Shown here in pieces: positions 1-6,793 of a stretch of 7,947 nucleotides of DNA; the stretch's first letter is position 1, and the number at the start of each line of letters is the position of its first letter. The notes under the pieces were generated by a model that made no database searches, had not been told where the DNA came from, and saw only the letters and a list, made by a program, of their open reading frames with translations. This stretch comes from a bacterium (GTDB lineage: Bacteria; UBP14; UBA6098; B30-G16). Position numbers and translations under genes: made by a program. Where the stretch lies: positions 1 to 7,947 of the forward strand of contig QNEG01000059.1 in the NCBI GenBank assembly GCA_003645115.1, given 5' to 3'.

Positions 1-73
1 GTTATTAATTAATTTAGAAAAATCGATAAATGTTGTTCTAATTCATTAAATTAAATTCCATATCAGGACTTTA
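1..73. other. AT-rich spacer downstream of rplV
   Basis: This AT-rich stretch follows the rplV stop codon on the minus strand. In most bacteria rpsC would begin here or overlap rplV. On the minus strand every ATG here is soon followed by a stop: the ATG overlapping the rplV stop reads ATG ATA AAG TCC TGA, and the next runs only seven codons. No rpsC start, hairpin-plus-U-run terminator or RNA gene is seen. If rpsC is present, its start lies beyond the window edge, giving an unusually long spacer. Confidence 0.5.
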
Positions 74-424
74 TCATTCCTCATTTTCATAAGTATCTAA
101 TTCGATTACAATATGTGAGAATCTATGTTGATAAGGCACAGCTCTTCCACGAGAAATTGGTCTCCATCTTTTCATCCGTGGCGCATCATTTATCATCAAC
201 TTGGAAATATATAGTTCATCCTGTCGGACACTGACATCTTCCCGAGTCAAAGCATTAGCTACCGCCGATTTGAGTGCTTTTCTTAAAATACGAGCACCTT
301 TTTTCGGTATCATCGGGAGAAGCGAAAGTGCCTTATCCACTTCCATACCACGAATTTCATCTGCTACTAAACGCAGTTTTTTGGGCGAAATTCGGACATA
401 TTTCCATTGAGCTTTCGATATCAT
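74..424 (-). CDS. rplV: 50S ribosomal protein L22
   Basis: L22 binds 23S rRNA domains and lines the peptide exit tunnel. The N-terminal motif KYVRISPKKLRLVADEIRG is the family hallmark, and the C-terminal region carries the conserved RMKRWRPISRGRA..Y.HRFSHI beta-hairpin segment. I place the start at the ATG at 422-424, giving 116 residues, because GGAGG at 430-434 sits five bases upstream of it. An in-frame TTG four codons further upstream overlaps that ribosome binding site and is unlikely to be used. The gene lies 27 nt downstream of rpsS, as expected in the S10 operon. The C-terminus is slightly longer and more acidic (TYENEE) than in E. coli (110 residues). It is the last gene of the operon inside the window. 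Confidence 0.96.
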   Translation of the reverse strand: MISKAQWKYVRISPKKLRLVADEIRGMEVDKALSLLPMIPKKGARILRKALKSAVANALTREDVSVRQDELYISKLMINDAPRMKRWRPISRGRAVPYQHRFSHIVIELDTYENEE

Positions 425-451
425 CAAATCCTCCAATATTGCAAAATATAT

Positions 452-739
452 TTATTTTTTCCTGATAACTTGTTTCGCTTTTTTACCACCGTGTCCACGG
501 AATATTTTAGTCATAGCAAATTCACCGAGTTTATGCCCTATCATATTTTCTGTGATATAAACCGGGATAAATTTTTGACCATTATGGACTGCGATACTAT
601 ATCCAACGAACTCGGGAATTATAGTGCTTCGACGAGACCAGGTCTTGATAACCCTGTGTTCGCCAGATTCACTTAATTCCTCGATTTTTCTTAATAATTT
701 TGGATCCACATAGGGACCTTTTTTCAGTGAACGACTCAT
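452..739 (-). CDS. rpsS: 30S ribosomal protein S19
   Basis: S19 forms a heterodimer with S13 in the head of the small subunit and contacts 16S rRNA. The 95-residue product has the usual family length and opens MSRSLKKGPYVDPKLL. It continues with the conserved KTWSRRSTIIPEFVG and the VHNGQKFIPVYITENMIGHKLGEFA block, then the basic C-terminal tail KKAKQVIRKK. An AGGTGAT ribosome binding site lies about six bases before the ATG. It sits between rplB (29 nt upstream) and rplV, the canonical S10-operon position. Nothing is abnormal in the sequence. Confidence 0.98.
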   Translation of the reverse strand: MSRSLKKGPYVDPKLLRKIEELSESGEHRVIKTWSRRSTIIPEFVGYSIAVHNGQKFIPVYITENMIGHKLGEFAMTKIFRGHGGKKAKQVIRKK

Positions 740-768
740 ATATTATCACCTCTCTTTTCCATAATATT

Positions 769-1683
769 TTACTTACGCCGTTTTATTATGTATTTATCCG
801 ATGGTTTATTTCTTTTTCGAGTTTTATAGCCCTTGCAGGGTTGTCCCCAGGGTGTTCTCGGTTTTTTATAGCCCTTTTGTTTTCCGCCTTCTCCACCACC
901 GTGAGGATGATCGATTGGATTCATTACTACACCACGGACTCTGGGTCTTCGTCCACGCCATCGTTTCGCACCAGCCTTTCCATAAGATACATTGGCGTGT
1001 TCTGGATTTCCCACCTGACCGATAGTAGCATAGCAATCGCCCTGAAATCTTCTGACCTCACCCGATGGCAATCTAACTGCGACATAAGGCACTCGAATTT
1101 TATCTATCACAGAATTTCCATCATCGAAAATAGTGTGAGTGGTGGATTTTTCCTCGCGACCGATAATTTGTGCGACTACACCTGCCGAACGAACTATTTG
1201 TCCACCTTTTCCGGGTTTTAGCTCGAGATTGTGTATTCGAGTTCCTATGGGTATTTTATACAGTGGCAACGAATTCCCAGTCCTTATTTCTGGAACAACC
1301 TTTTCCTTCTCCAGTGCGTTGATACTATATGTCATAATTTTATCTCCCACCGAAATTCCCATTGGAGCAAGAATATATCGTTTTTCTCCATCGGAATGAT
1401 TAATCAGGGCGATAAAAGCTGAACGATTGGGGTCGTATTCAATCGATGCTACTTTTCCGGGGACATCATATTTATCTCGCTTAAAATCTATAATTCTATA
1501 TCTTTGTTTATTTCCACCACCTCTAAATCGAACAGTAGTTTTTCCCTGAGAGTTTCTTCCACCGGAATGTTTTTTCGGTGCCAGCAATGATTTCTCCGGC
1601 TTTTTTCTGGTCAATTCGGAATAATCCAAAGCAACTTTATGCCGCAATGTCGGTGGTGTCGGTTTAAATGTTTTAGTTCCCAT
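769..1683 (-). CDS. rplB: 50S ribosomal protein L2 with two internal insertions
   Basis: L2 is a primary 23S rRNA binder needed for subunit association and peptidyl transferase assembly. The core is intact: SGGRNSQG (40-47), RYRIIDFKRDKYDVPG (61-76), YDPNRSA.IAL (83-93), KPGKGGQ.VRSAG (156-168), AGAKRWRGRRPRVRG (237-251) and MNPIDHPHGGGEG (254-266). Asp258 and His259 match the conserved pair known in E. coli as D228 and H229. At 304 residues it is about 30 longer than E. coli L2 (273). The excess falls in two places: around residues 118-132, before TGNSLPLY.IPIG, and around 177-196, between AQIIG and VAVRLPSGE. Both lie within the RNA-binding domain. An AAAGGAG ribosome binding site lies seven bases before the ATG. 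Confidence 0.97.
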   Translation of the reverse strand: MGTKTFKPTPPTLRHKVALDYSELTRKKPEKSLLAPKKHSGGRNSQGKTTVRFRGGGNKQRYRIIDFKRDKYDVPGKVASIEYDPNRSAFIALINHSDGEKRYILAPMGISVGDKIMTYSINALEKEKVVPEIRTGNSLPLYKIPIGTRIHNLELKPGKGGQIVRSAGVVAQIIGREEKSTTHTIFDDGNSVIDKIRVPYVAVRLPSGEVRRFQGDCYATIGQVGNPEHANVSYGKAGAKRWRGRRPRVRGVVMNPIDHPHGGGEGGKQKGYKKPRTPWGQPCKGYKTRKRNKPSDKYIIKRRK

Positions 1684-1733
1684 TTTAATACTCCTTTCGG
1701 GATATTTCTTTCCCCGAATTTTCTATTCCTATG

Positions 1734-1751
1734 CGAGGGAACCCCCCCTCG
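1734..1751 (-). repeat. Intercistronic hairpin between rplW and rplB
   Basis: The 105-nt gap between the rplW stop and the rplB start is the longest inside this operon. It holds a perfect 6-bp inverted repeat (CGAGGG and CCCTCG) separated by six bases, GC-rich against an AT-rich background. No U-run follows it on the minus strand, so it is not a factor-independent terminator. It could be an mRNA processing or stabilising hairpin, or simply incidental. Confidence 0.35.
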
Positions 1752-1788
1752 ATGAATTCATCATTCAATTTTCTATCTAAAAGAGCAC

Positions 1789-2088
1789 CTATATCAATCC
1801 CTCGAAAAACGGAATTGTCTGACCTTCGCGAATCTGGACAATAGCTTTCTTTTTTGCCGGTGTTCTTCCCCGATATCTTCCACGAATACGCGGTTTACCC
1901 GGTAAAATGTGCGTCCAAATATTTACCACTTCCACATTAAAAATTTTCTCCACACTGCGACGGATATCATTCTTGCTCGCTTCAGGATGCACATAAAATG
2001 AATACTTATTTTCCGCTTCGCGCAGGACAGTGGCTTTCTCAGTGATAATAGGCGATACTATTATTTTATATGGGTCTTTCAATTTCAT
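1789..2088 (-). CDS. rplW: 50S ribosomal protein L23
   Basis: L23 sits at the exit-tunnel rim and is the docking site for trigger factor and signal recognition particle. The 99-residue product has the normal length and shows the family motifs: IIVSPIITEKAT near the start, NKYSFYVHPEASKNDIRRSVEKIFNV in the middle, then V..WTHILPGKPR..GRYRGRTPAKKKAIVQI. The last segment carries the basic loop that binds 23S rRNA. The ATG overlaps the rplD stop as ATGA (2085-2088), indicating translational coupling. A GAGGAG motif lies 11 bases upstream, inside rplD, rather far for efficient independent initiation, which fits coupling. Confidence 0.97.
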   Translation of the reverse strand: MKLKDPYKIIVSPIITEKATVLREAENKYSFYVHPEASKNDIRRSVEKIFNVEVVNIWTHILPGKPRIRGRYRGRTPAKKKAIVQIREGQTIPFFEGLI

Positions 2089-2716
2089 TTCTTACATAAC
2101 TCCTCTATTTTATCTAATGCACTTTTTTCAACAATAACATTCTCTGCCTTGATTACTTGATACGCATTCAATTCACCAGTGTGAGTAACCTCGATAGTGG
2201 GGAAATTTCTTGCACTATTCAATATGTTATACTCCACATTATTGGTCACAATCAAAGTGGGGAGTTCGTATTCTATATCTGAATTATCCAGTATCTCGAG
2301 GAATTTTTTCATTTTTGGCTTATCGATATCGAAACCCTCGAAATATAAACCTTTCCCTGGTTAGCTCTATCTGATAGGATAGATGCCAAAGCGATTCTTC
2401 GCATTTTCTTTGGCAATCTCAATCTATGATTTCTGGGTTTAGGGGGGAAAGCAACTCCACCCTTACGCCAGATAGGAGAGCGAATAGTTCCCTGTCTGGC
2501 TCTTCCGGTGCCTTTTTGTCGCCAGGGTTTTCTTCCACCACCAGCGACTTCACCTCGAGTCTTTGCACAATGTGTCCCCACTCGTTGATTGGCAAGATAC
2601 ACTTTTACATATTGCCATAGAATATCTTTATTCGGGGTAATACCAAAAGCGATCTCGGACAATTCAATCTCGCCATCGGGATTGCCATTTATGTCATATA
2701 CCTTTGCCTTTACCAT
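2085..2716 (-). CDS. rplD: 50S ribosomal protein L4, reading frame broken by an apparent one-base deletion
   Basis: L4 binds 23S rRNA, lines the exit tunnel and, in some bacteria, represses its own S10 operon. The first frame (start at 2716) carries the unmistakable L4 core GEVAGGGRKPWRQKGTGRARQG and SPIWRKGGVAFPPKPR. It goes off frame after residue 125 (codon ATT at 2342-2344) and stops at 2309-2311. The other frame supplies EGFDIDKPK and then 75 more residues (LPTLIVTNN, NILNSARNF, NAYQVIKAENVIVEK) to the stop at 2085. Adding one A to the plus-strand AAA run at 2341-2343 (a T on the coding strand) yields a continuous 210-residue L4 that aligns without gaps to E. coli L4 across the junction. 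A sequencing or assembly error in a homopolymer is the most likely cause; a real mutation would cripple growth. The start has AAGGGGA five bases upstream. Confidence 0.9.
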
Positions 2717-2734
2717 TTTTTCCCCTTATTAAAA

Positions 2735-3373
2735 TTATTTATTTTTCTTACTTTTTCGGACTATCACATAGCTACCCTTGGAACCGGCTACCGAACCCTT
2801 AACCAGAATCAAATTATCCTCGGGTAGTATTTTAACTATTCTCAATCCTCGAATAGTAACTGTCCTGTTGCCCATCTGTCCGGACATTTTTAATCCTTTA
2901 ATAACTCGCGATGGTGAACTGGATGCACCGATAGACCCAGCAGAGCGAAATTTATTCGATTGTCCGTGCGATTTTGGTCCACCCCGGAAACCGTGTCGTT
3001 TTACTACTCCCTGAAATCCTTTTCCCTTGGAAACACCAGTGCAATCCACTAAATCACCTTCCTTGAATACATCATTCACAGAAAGTGATTGTCCAACCTG
3101 AAATTCCTCAGATGTTTTTTCGAGTTTAAATTCTTTCAGTCTCTTGAATGGTTCCACGCCGGCTTTTTGAAAATGACCCTGCATAGGTCGGCTTACTCGA
3201 TGTGGTTTAGTCGGTTCATATCCCAATTGAACAGCACAATAACCATCTGTTTGTGGAGTTTTCACCTGAACGATTTTACAAGGTCCCACACTTAATACTG
3301 TGACCGGTATTCTTTCACCATCATCAGAAAACACACTGGTCATTCCTAATTTTTTTCCTAAAAGCCCAATCAT
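2735..3373 (-). CDS. rplC: 50S ribosomal protein L3
   Basis: L3 is an early-assembly 23S rRNA binder whose internal extension reaches towards the peptidyl transferase centre. The 212-residue product is close to the usual length (209 in E. coli). It begins MIGLLGKKLGMTSVFSDDGERIPVTVL, typical of the family, and holds the conserved central block SKGKGFQGVVKRHGFRGGPKSHGQS..FR..GSIG, followed by KMSGQMGNRTVTIRGL and a basic C-terminus. The central block contains the glutamine context that is methylated by PrmB in E. coli. AAGGAG lies eight bases before the ATG. It is 47 nt downstream of rpsJ and 18 nt upstream of rplD. Confidence 0.98.
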   Translation of the reverse strand: MIGLLGKKLGMTSVFSDDGERIPVTVLSVGPCKIVQVKTPQTDGYCAVQLGYEPTKPHRVSRPMQGHFQKAGVEPFKRLKEFKLEKTSEEFQVGQSLSVNDVFKEGDLVDCTGVSKGKGFQGVVKRHGFRGGPKSHGQSNKFRSAGSIGASSSPSRVIKGLKMSGQMGNRTVTIRGLRIVKILPEDNLILVKGSVAGSKGSYVIVRKSKKNK

Positions 3374-3420
3374 TTTTCAGGCTCCTTTTTTACTTAATTT
3401 TACTTTACTTACCAATTAGT

Positions 3421-3726
3421 TTACAGCGCAATTTCAATATCCACACCAGCGGGCAGTTCGATATTCATCATTTGCTCGATTGTCTTATCGTCTGCGCCGT
3501 AAATATCGATTAATCTCTTATGAATTCGCATCTCGAATTGTTCACGACTCTTTTTGTCCACAAAAGTCGAGCGGAGCACGGTATAAACTCTTCTTTTAGT
3601 TGGAAGAGGAACCGGACCCGCTACTATTGCGCCGGTCTTTTTGGCAAGCTCGGCTATCTCTTTTGCAGACCTATCCAGAATCACATGGTCATAAGAGCGT
3701 AATCTTATTCTCATTCGTTGTGCCAT
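3421..3726 (-). CDS. rpsJ: 30S ribosomal protein S10
   Basis: S10 is a small-subunit head protein that also acts as NusE in transcription antitermination in well-studied bacteria. The 101-residue product has the normal length (103 in E. coli). It shows RIRLRSYDHVILDRSAKEI near the N-terminus, then GPVPLPTKRRVYTVLRSTFVDKKSREQFEMR.HKRLIDI, and ends ELPAGVDIEIAL. A GAGGT ribosome binding site lies six bases before the ATG. It is the first gene of the operon here. The promoter is well upstream and the leader is structured, so tuf or fusA does not precede it directly as in some genomes. Confidence 0.98.
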   Translation of the reverse strand: MAQRMRIRLRSYDHVILDRSAKEIAELAKKTGAIVAGPVPLPTKRRVYTVLRSTFVDKKSREQFEMRIHKRLIDIYGADDKTIEQMMNIELPAGVDIEIAL

Positions 3727-3765
3727 CTACACACCTCATTATATTTAATTTAACTCAACAAAAAA

Positions 3766-3822
3766 ACCCTCTATTCGGATTTCGTCCGAGCCTCATCATT
3801 TTTACAAGCCGTGCTCGAGGGT
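3766..3822 (-). promoter_or_regulatory. Structured S10-operon leader ending in a U-run (candidate attenuator)
   Basis: On the minus-strand transcript an outer stem pairs ACCCTC (3822-3817) with GAGGGT (3771-3766). It is followed at once by seven U residues (plus-strand A run 3760-3766; one base is shared with the stem). Inside the outer stem, GAGC (3816-3813) can pair with GCTC (3791-3788), and TCGGA (3789-3785) with TCCGA (3779-3775) across a CGAAA loop. The two inner helices overlap by two bases, so they compete or trim to form a three-way junction. A hairpin-plus-U-run about 35 nt before rpsJ resembles an attenuator. S10 leaders are known targets of L4-mediated control in gamma-proteobacteria, but no homology to that leader is claimed. 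It could also be a terminator for antisense or upstream transcription. Confidence 0.5.
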
Positions 3823-3854
3823 ATCGCCGTCGCTTATAAATGATTTCGACTCCA

Positions 3855-3870
3855 CCGAACTTCCGAACTT
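3855..3870. repeat. Perfect tandem 8-bp repeat at the S10-operon transcription start
   Basis: CCGAACTT occurs twice in direct succession on the plus strand; on the transcript this reads AAGTTCGG twice. It lies immediately downstream of the minus-strand -10 element, so it would form the first transcribed bases of the S10 leader. It may be a binding site in the initially transcribed region, or a small tandem duplication with no function. Confidence 0.45.
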
Positions 3871-3873
3871 TCA

Positions 3874-3901
3874 ATTATATAGACCAGAATAATTCTGTCA
3901 A
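3874..3901 (-). promoter_or_regulatory. Consensus sigma70-type promoter of the S10 operon
   Basis: On the minus strand TTGACA (3901-3896) and TATAAT (3879-3874) are both perfect consensus hexamers, separated by 16 bp. The predicted start is near 3867, about 140 nt before the rpsJ ATG. The spacer contains a small dyad, AGAAT and ATTCT around a central A (3886-3896), that overlaps the edge of the -35 box and may be an operator or chance. A promoter this strong suits a ribosomal-protein operon. Confidence 0.8.
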
Positions 3902-3908
3902 TACTTTT

Positions 3909-3938
3909 TTGGACTTTTTTCGATTTTTTTTATATAAA
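3909..3938 (+). promoter_or_regulatory. Weak candidate promoter for the 909-residue exported protein
   Basis: On the plus strand TTGGAC (3909-3914) and TATAAA (3933-3938) are separated by 18 bp and lie about 100 bp before the ATG at 4035. The -35 match is poor and the area is T-rich by composition, so this is only the best of several weak candidates. The rest of the 308-bp gap between the divergent genes (3727-4034) holds the S10 promoter and leader and no other gene. Confidence 0.25.
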
Positions 3939-4034
3939 ATATACAATTGGCAAAAATAATCCTGTAAAAATCGTTGCAATATATCTGCTTTTGAATTTAT
4001 TTTCCCAGAACAAATAAATCGAAAGAGGTATTTA

Positions 4035-6764
4035 ATGAGAATAGTTAAAATCCTGATACTACTGTCTTGGAGCAGTATAATTTTTTCCACTCCGATGTGG
4101 GATTACGATGATATGCAGAATTTCCTTCGAGCATATGAAAACTATCGAATCACCATCGATAGCAAAGCAGAAAGCCATTATATACCCACTATTCGCACCA
4201 GTTATCCTATGAATATATCAGATATTTGTGGATTTGTGGCGAACTGGCAGTTATATGCACCGGATTCTGTCGAACATGGCGGAATAATCGAGGCAGAAAC
4301 TGGTGAACTACGAGAAATCATCCAGACTGATAACACGCAAGAATCAGTGATTATATGGTCGCTGTATAAATCACTTTTTTCCAGCGGAGTTTTCGATTCC
4401 AATACTGCATTATCATTGGACTATGTGGCTCGTTTTCCCGCTTACAACGAGGAAATATCCGAATATAGTTTCTACTATCCAGTGTGGAATTCGGGATTGG
4501 CATTACTGATGGTGATTTATTATTCGGAATATTTCGAGGATACTTCACTTTATGGATATGGAGATAGTTGTGCCGCATTCGTGATAGATAGTGTTCTTCC
4601 ACTAACTACCGCCGAACCGGCATATAATCTACTACATTGCTATGTGACCGCATTCGTTGCGGGATGTCTGGCACAATATGGAGAATATCGAGATGAACCA
4701 TATTTTATCGAGGAGGCTAATAGTCTCGGCATTCGAGCGAAGGATTGGGCAGAAGCACATCCCGATACCGCATTCGGATGGCAAATATGGGCAATGAGTT
4801 CAGGAACTTTACTGTGGGGACTGATTAAATCATATTTTTCCTATTATCCAGATGAATTGGATAATTGGATAGATTCATATATTTTACCATACTTTCCGGA
4901 AATAGTTCCCTCACCAGGTGAATTCGACCCATATATATGGGATAATTCGTGGAATATCTGGTATGCCAATGGATATCGAGTATTGAATGATTTGAGCCCA
5001 GATTCTGTGTGGTATTATAAATATAGGAATATAGTAGATTATCTAATAGCACAGGATACGGATAGAGATGGTGGAATTCCGGCATCGGTAATGCACGGTG
5101 ATACTATGGATATGTCCTGGGTCAGCACTTATCTCGTATTTATGGGATTAGAGGGAGTTTGGGATTCATTGAAAGAATACGATGCTGGTGTCATAAGATT
5201 GCAATTGGCTGGACAGGAATTGCCATATTATCTGGCAGGTGATACTATTGCCATAGAATTTCAGTCCGCTAATTGTGGGATTATGCCAATTTCGGATGTA
5301 GATATATATTTGCTTTCTAATTTCGATACAATAATTAATATTGAATATGATATGGATTTGGGAGAATCCATAACCGATACTTTTATCTGGATTCCCGATT
5401 CCACAGGAGATTATTCAATCAGGCAAATAGTGCAATATTTAGATGATATGAACCCCATAAATGACACACTCTCTCTGTCTATGTATATCACTCCGATAGT
5501 TGAATTAGTTGGATTTCTTATGGATTCTGCGGGAACGATGATATCCGGAGAAATAATTTTTTACTCTATCTACGATAGTTCGGAAATACTCGCTACCGCA
5601 GAAACCGATAGCTCCGATTATCAATTTAATGTTAGTATTCCAGAAATTTATACTAAAGTATGTGTGCGACCGGAATTCCCATTTCCCGATATATGTTTCG
5701 ATTCGGTAGATATAGCATCGGTTACCGATGAACTGAACATTATTCTACCCTATCCGCAGGTATTGTTGGTTCAGGATGATGGCGGGATTTACCGCGAATA
5801 TTTCACCGCTCCATTGGACACACTGAATATTCTTTTCTCACTTTGGGATAGAGAAATCGGCGAGATACCGCCCGAGACTATGGAGTATTTCCAATGGCAA
5901 TCTATATTATGGTTCACCGGCGATTGTGAAGACTCTATATTTTCATATGAAGATATAGAATTTATGTCTGAATTCATCGACTCCGGCGGGAAAATCGTTC
6001 TCACCGGACAATATATCCTTGAAAACTTAATCGAAACATCGTTCTGGGATGAATATATCCACGCTGCGAATACTGGCAGTGGTGAACCTATATTACTTTG
6101 CGATATATGGGAGGAACAACGATATTTGTGCACTCGTGGCGATGGTTCTGCGGAAAATCAAGTATCTATCGATTTTATGGTCCCACCCGATGATGCTACT
6201 GCATGGATAGTTCAGGATTGCTCGGTCATAGATAGCAATGTAGTAGCATTCAGCAGAAATTTTTCATCACACGGAAAGATATTGTTTTCCAGTCTCGGTT
6301 TCGAAGGAATGGGCAAACTTTCCCCAGCTCAGGAAAGCAGGACAGAATTATTCGCAAAAATATTCACCTGGTTGGATCCCGCTGGAATAGAAAATGAAAG
6401 ACTTTGCATTATACCCTCTAAAATCGACATTCAAATTACTCCTAATCCATTCAATTCTTCGTGCAAAATATTTGTGCCAGCAGAAGCGAAAATAGAAATA
6501 TACGATTTGCGAGGAAATGTAGTGTATGCCCCCTCTATCCTTCAGTTCCTTTCTCCCCGAGGAGAAAGGGATGACTCGGTGTTCGGGTATGAGAGCGAGA
6601 AACGAAGTTCTTCTCTCCCGCCCTGTCGGGATGTCCCGAAGGGACTGATGAGAGCAACATTCATTTGGCAACCGGATGAAACAATATCCAGCGGAATTTA
6701 TTTTGTAAGAGCGACAACCAATTATGGAAATGGGATAACCAAGCGGATTGTGTATGTGAAATAA
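4035..6764 (+). CDS. Large exported multidomain protein with C-terminal sorting domain
   Basis: Function unknown; probably a cell-surface or secreted protein. Residues 1-18 form a signal peptide (basic MRIVK, then a hydrophobic stretch). Residues about 60-380 are helix-rich with many aromatics and end in QDTDRDGGIPAS (340-351) and a nearby DMSWVSTYL. This resembles alpha/alpha-toroid enzymes such as terpene-cyclase-like or glycosidase folds. About 386-487 resembles a CARDB beta-sandwich and 488-572 a carboxypeptidase-regulatory-like domain. Residues 575-783 (VLLVQDDGG, ILWFTGD, GGKIVLTGQ, GKILFSSLGFEG) look like a ThuA or class I glutamine-amidotransferase-like fold without an obvious catalytic cysteine. 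Residues 801-909 (ITPNPFN, IEIYDLRGNVVY, WQPDETISSGIYFVR, ITKRIVYVK) are a type IX secretion-like sorting domain, interrupted at 833-875 by an insertion. AGAGGT lies five bases before the ATG. Translation ends at TAATAA. Domain calls are by eye. Confidence 0.85.
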   Translation: MRIVKILILLSWSSIIFSTPMWDYDDMQNFLRAYENYRITIDSKAESHYIPTIRTSYPMNISDICGFVANWQLYAPDSVEHGGIIEAETGELREIIQTDNTQESVIIWSLYKSLFSSGVFDSNTALSLDYVARFPAYNEEISEYSFYYPVWNSGLALLMVIYYSEYFEDTSLYGYGDSCAAFVIDSVLPLTTAEPAYNLLHCYVTAFVAGCLAQYGEYRDEPYFIEEANSLGIRAKDWAEAHPDTAFGWQIWAMSSGTLLWGLIKSYFSYYPDELDNWIDSYILPYFPEIVPSPGEFDPYIWDNSWNIWYANGYRVLNDLSPDSVWYYKYRNIVDYLIAQDTDRDGGIPASVMHGDTMDMSWVSTYLVFMGLEGVWDSLKEYDAGVIRLQLAGQELPYYLAGDTIAIEFQSANCGIMPISDVDIYLLSNFDTIINIEYDMDLGESITDTFIWIPDSTGDYSIRQIVQYLDDMNPINDTLSLSMYITPIVELVGFLMDSAGTMISGEIIFYSIYDSSEILATAETDSSDYQFNVSIPEIYTKVCVRPEFPFPDICFDSVDIASVTDELNIILPYPQVLLVQDDGGIYREYFTAPLDTLNILFSLWDREIGEIPPETMEYFQWQSILWFTGDCEDSIFSYEDIEFMSEFIDSGGKIVLTGQYILENLIETSFWDEYIHAANTGSGEPILLCDIWEEQRYLCTRGDGSAENQVSIDFMVPPDDATAWIVQDCSVIDSNVVAFSRNFSSHGKILFSSLGFEGMGKLSPAQESRTELFAKIFTWLDPAGIENERLCIIPSKIDIQITPNPFNSSCKIFVPAEAKIEIYDLRGNVVYAPSILQFLSPRGERDDSVFGYESEKRSSSLPPCRDVPKGLMRATFIWQPDETISSGIYFVRATTNYGNGITKRIVYVK
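6531..6659 (+). repeat. 129-nt palindrome-rich in-frame insertion in the sorting domain
   Basis: This DNA encodes residues 833-875, lying between strand DLRGNVVYA and strand FIWQPDE of the sorting domain. It is a chain of inverted repeats. The first has a perfect 9-bp stem CCTTTCTCC with loop CCGA (6548-6569). The second is an imperfect 10-bp stem at 6591-6617 with one bulged base and one G-T pair. The third pairs TCCCG with CGGGA (6616-6631), and the fourth pairs GTCCC with GGGAC around GAA (6633-6645). A rival 6-bp stem, TCGGGA with TCCCGA (6626-6639), overlaps the last two. The encoded peptide (for example SPRGERDDS, PPCRDVPKG) is polar and unlike the rest of the protein. No transposase is present. 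It looks like a palindromic element that keeps the frame open, comparable in principle to Rickettsia palindromic elements. Confidence 0.65.
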
Positions 6765-6793
6765 TAAGAAAATTTTATTTATAATTCCCCAGT

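Noticed and set aside
425..436. Upstream TTG start for L22
   Set aside because: The TTG overlaps the GGAGG ribosome binding site that serves the ATG at 422-424.
700..1221. 173-codon open frame on the plus strand
   Set aside because: It is a shadow across rpsS and rplB, both of which are certain on the minus strand.
2309..2342. Programmed frameshift or natural split of L4 into two proteins coupled by ATGA
   Set aside because: There is no slippery heptamer at the junction (the coding strand reads TAT ATT TCG), and split translation would lose about ten residues that align with E. coli L4. A one-base homopolymer error explains everything.
3875..4090. 71-codon open frame on the minus strand upstream of the S10 operon
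   Set aside because: It overlaps both the S10 promoter and the start of the 909-codon gene, is made of low-complexity AT-rich sequence, and resembles no family I know.
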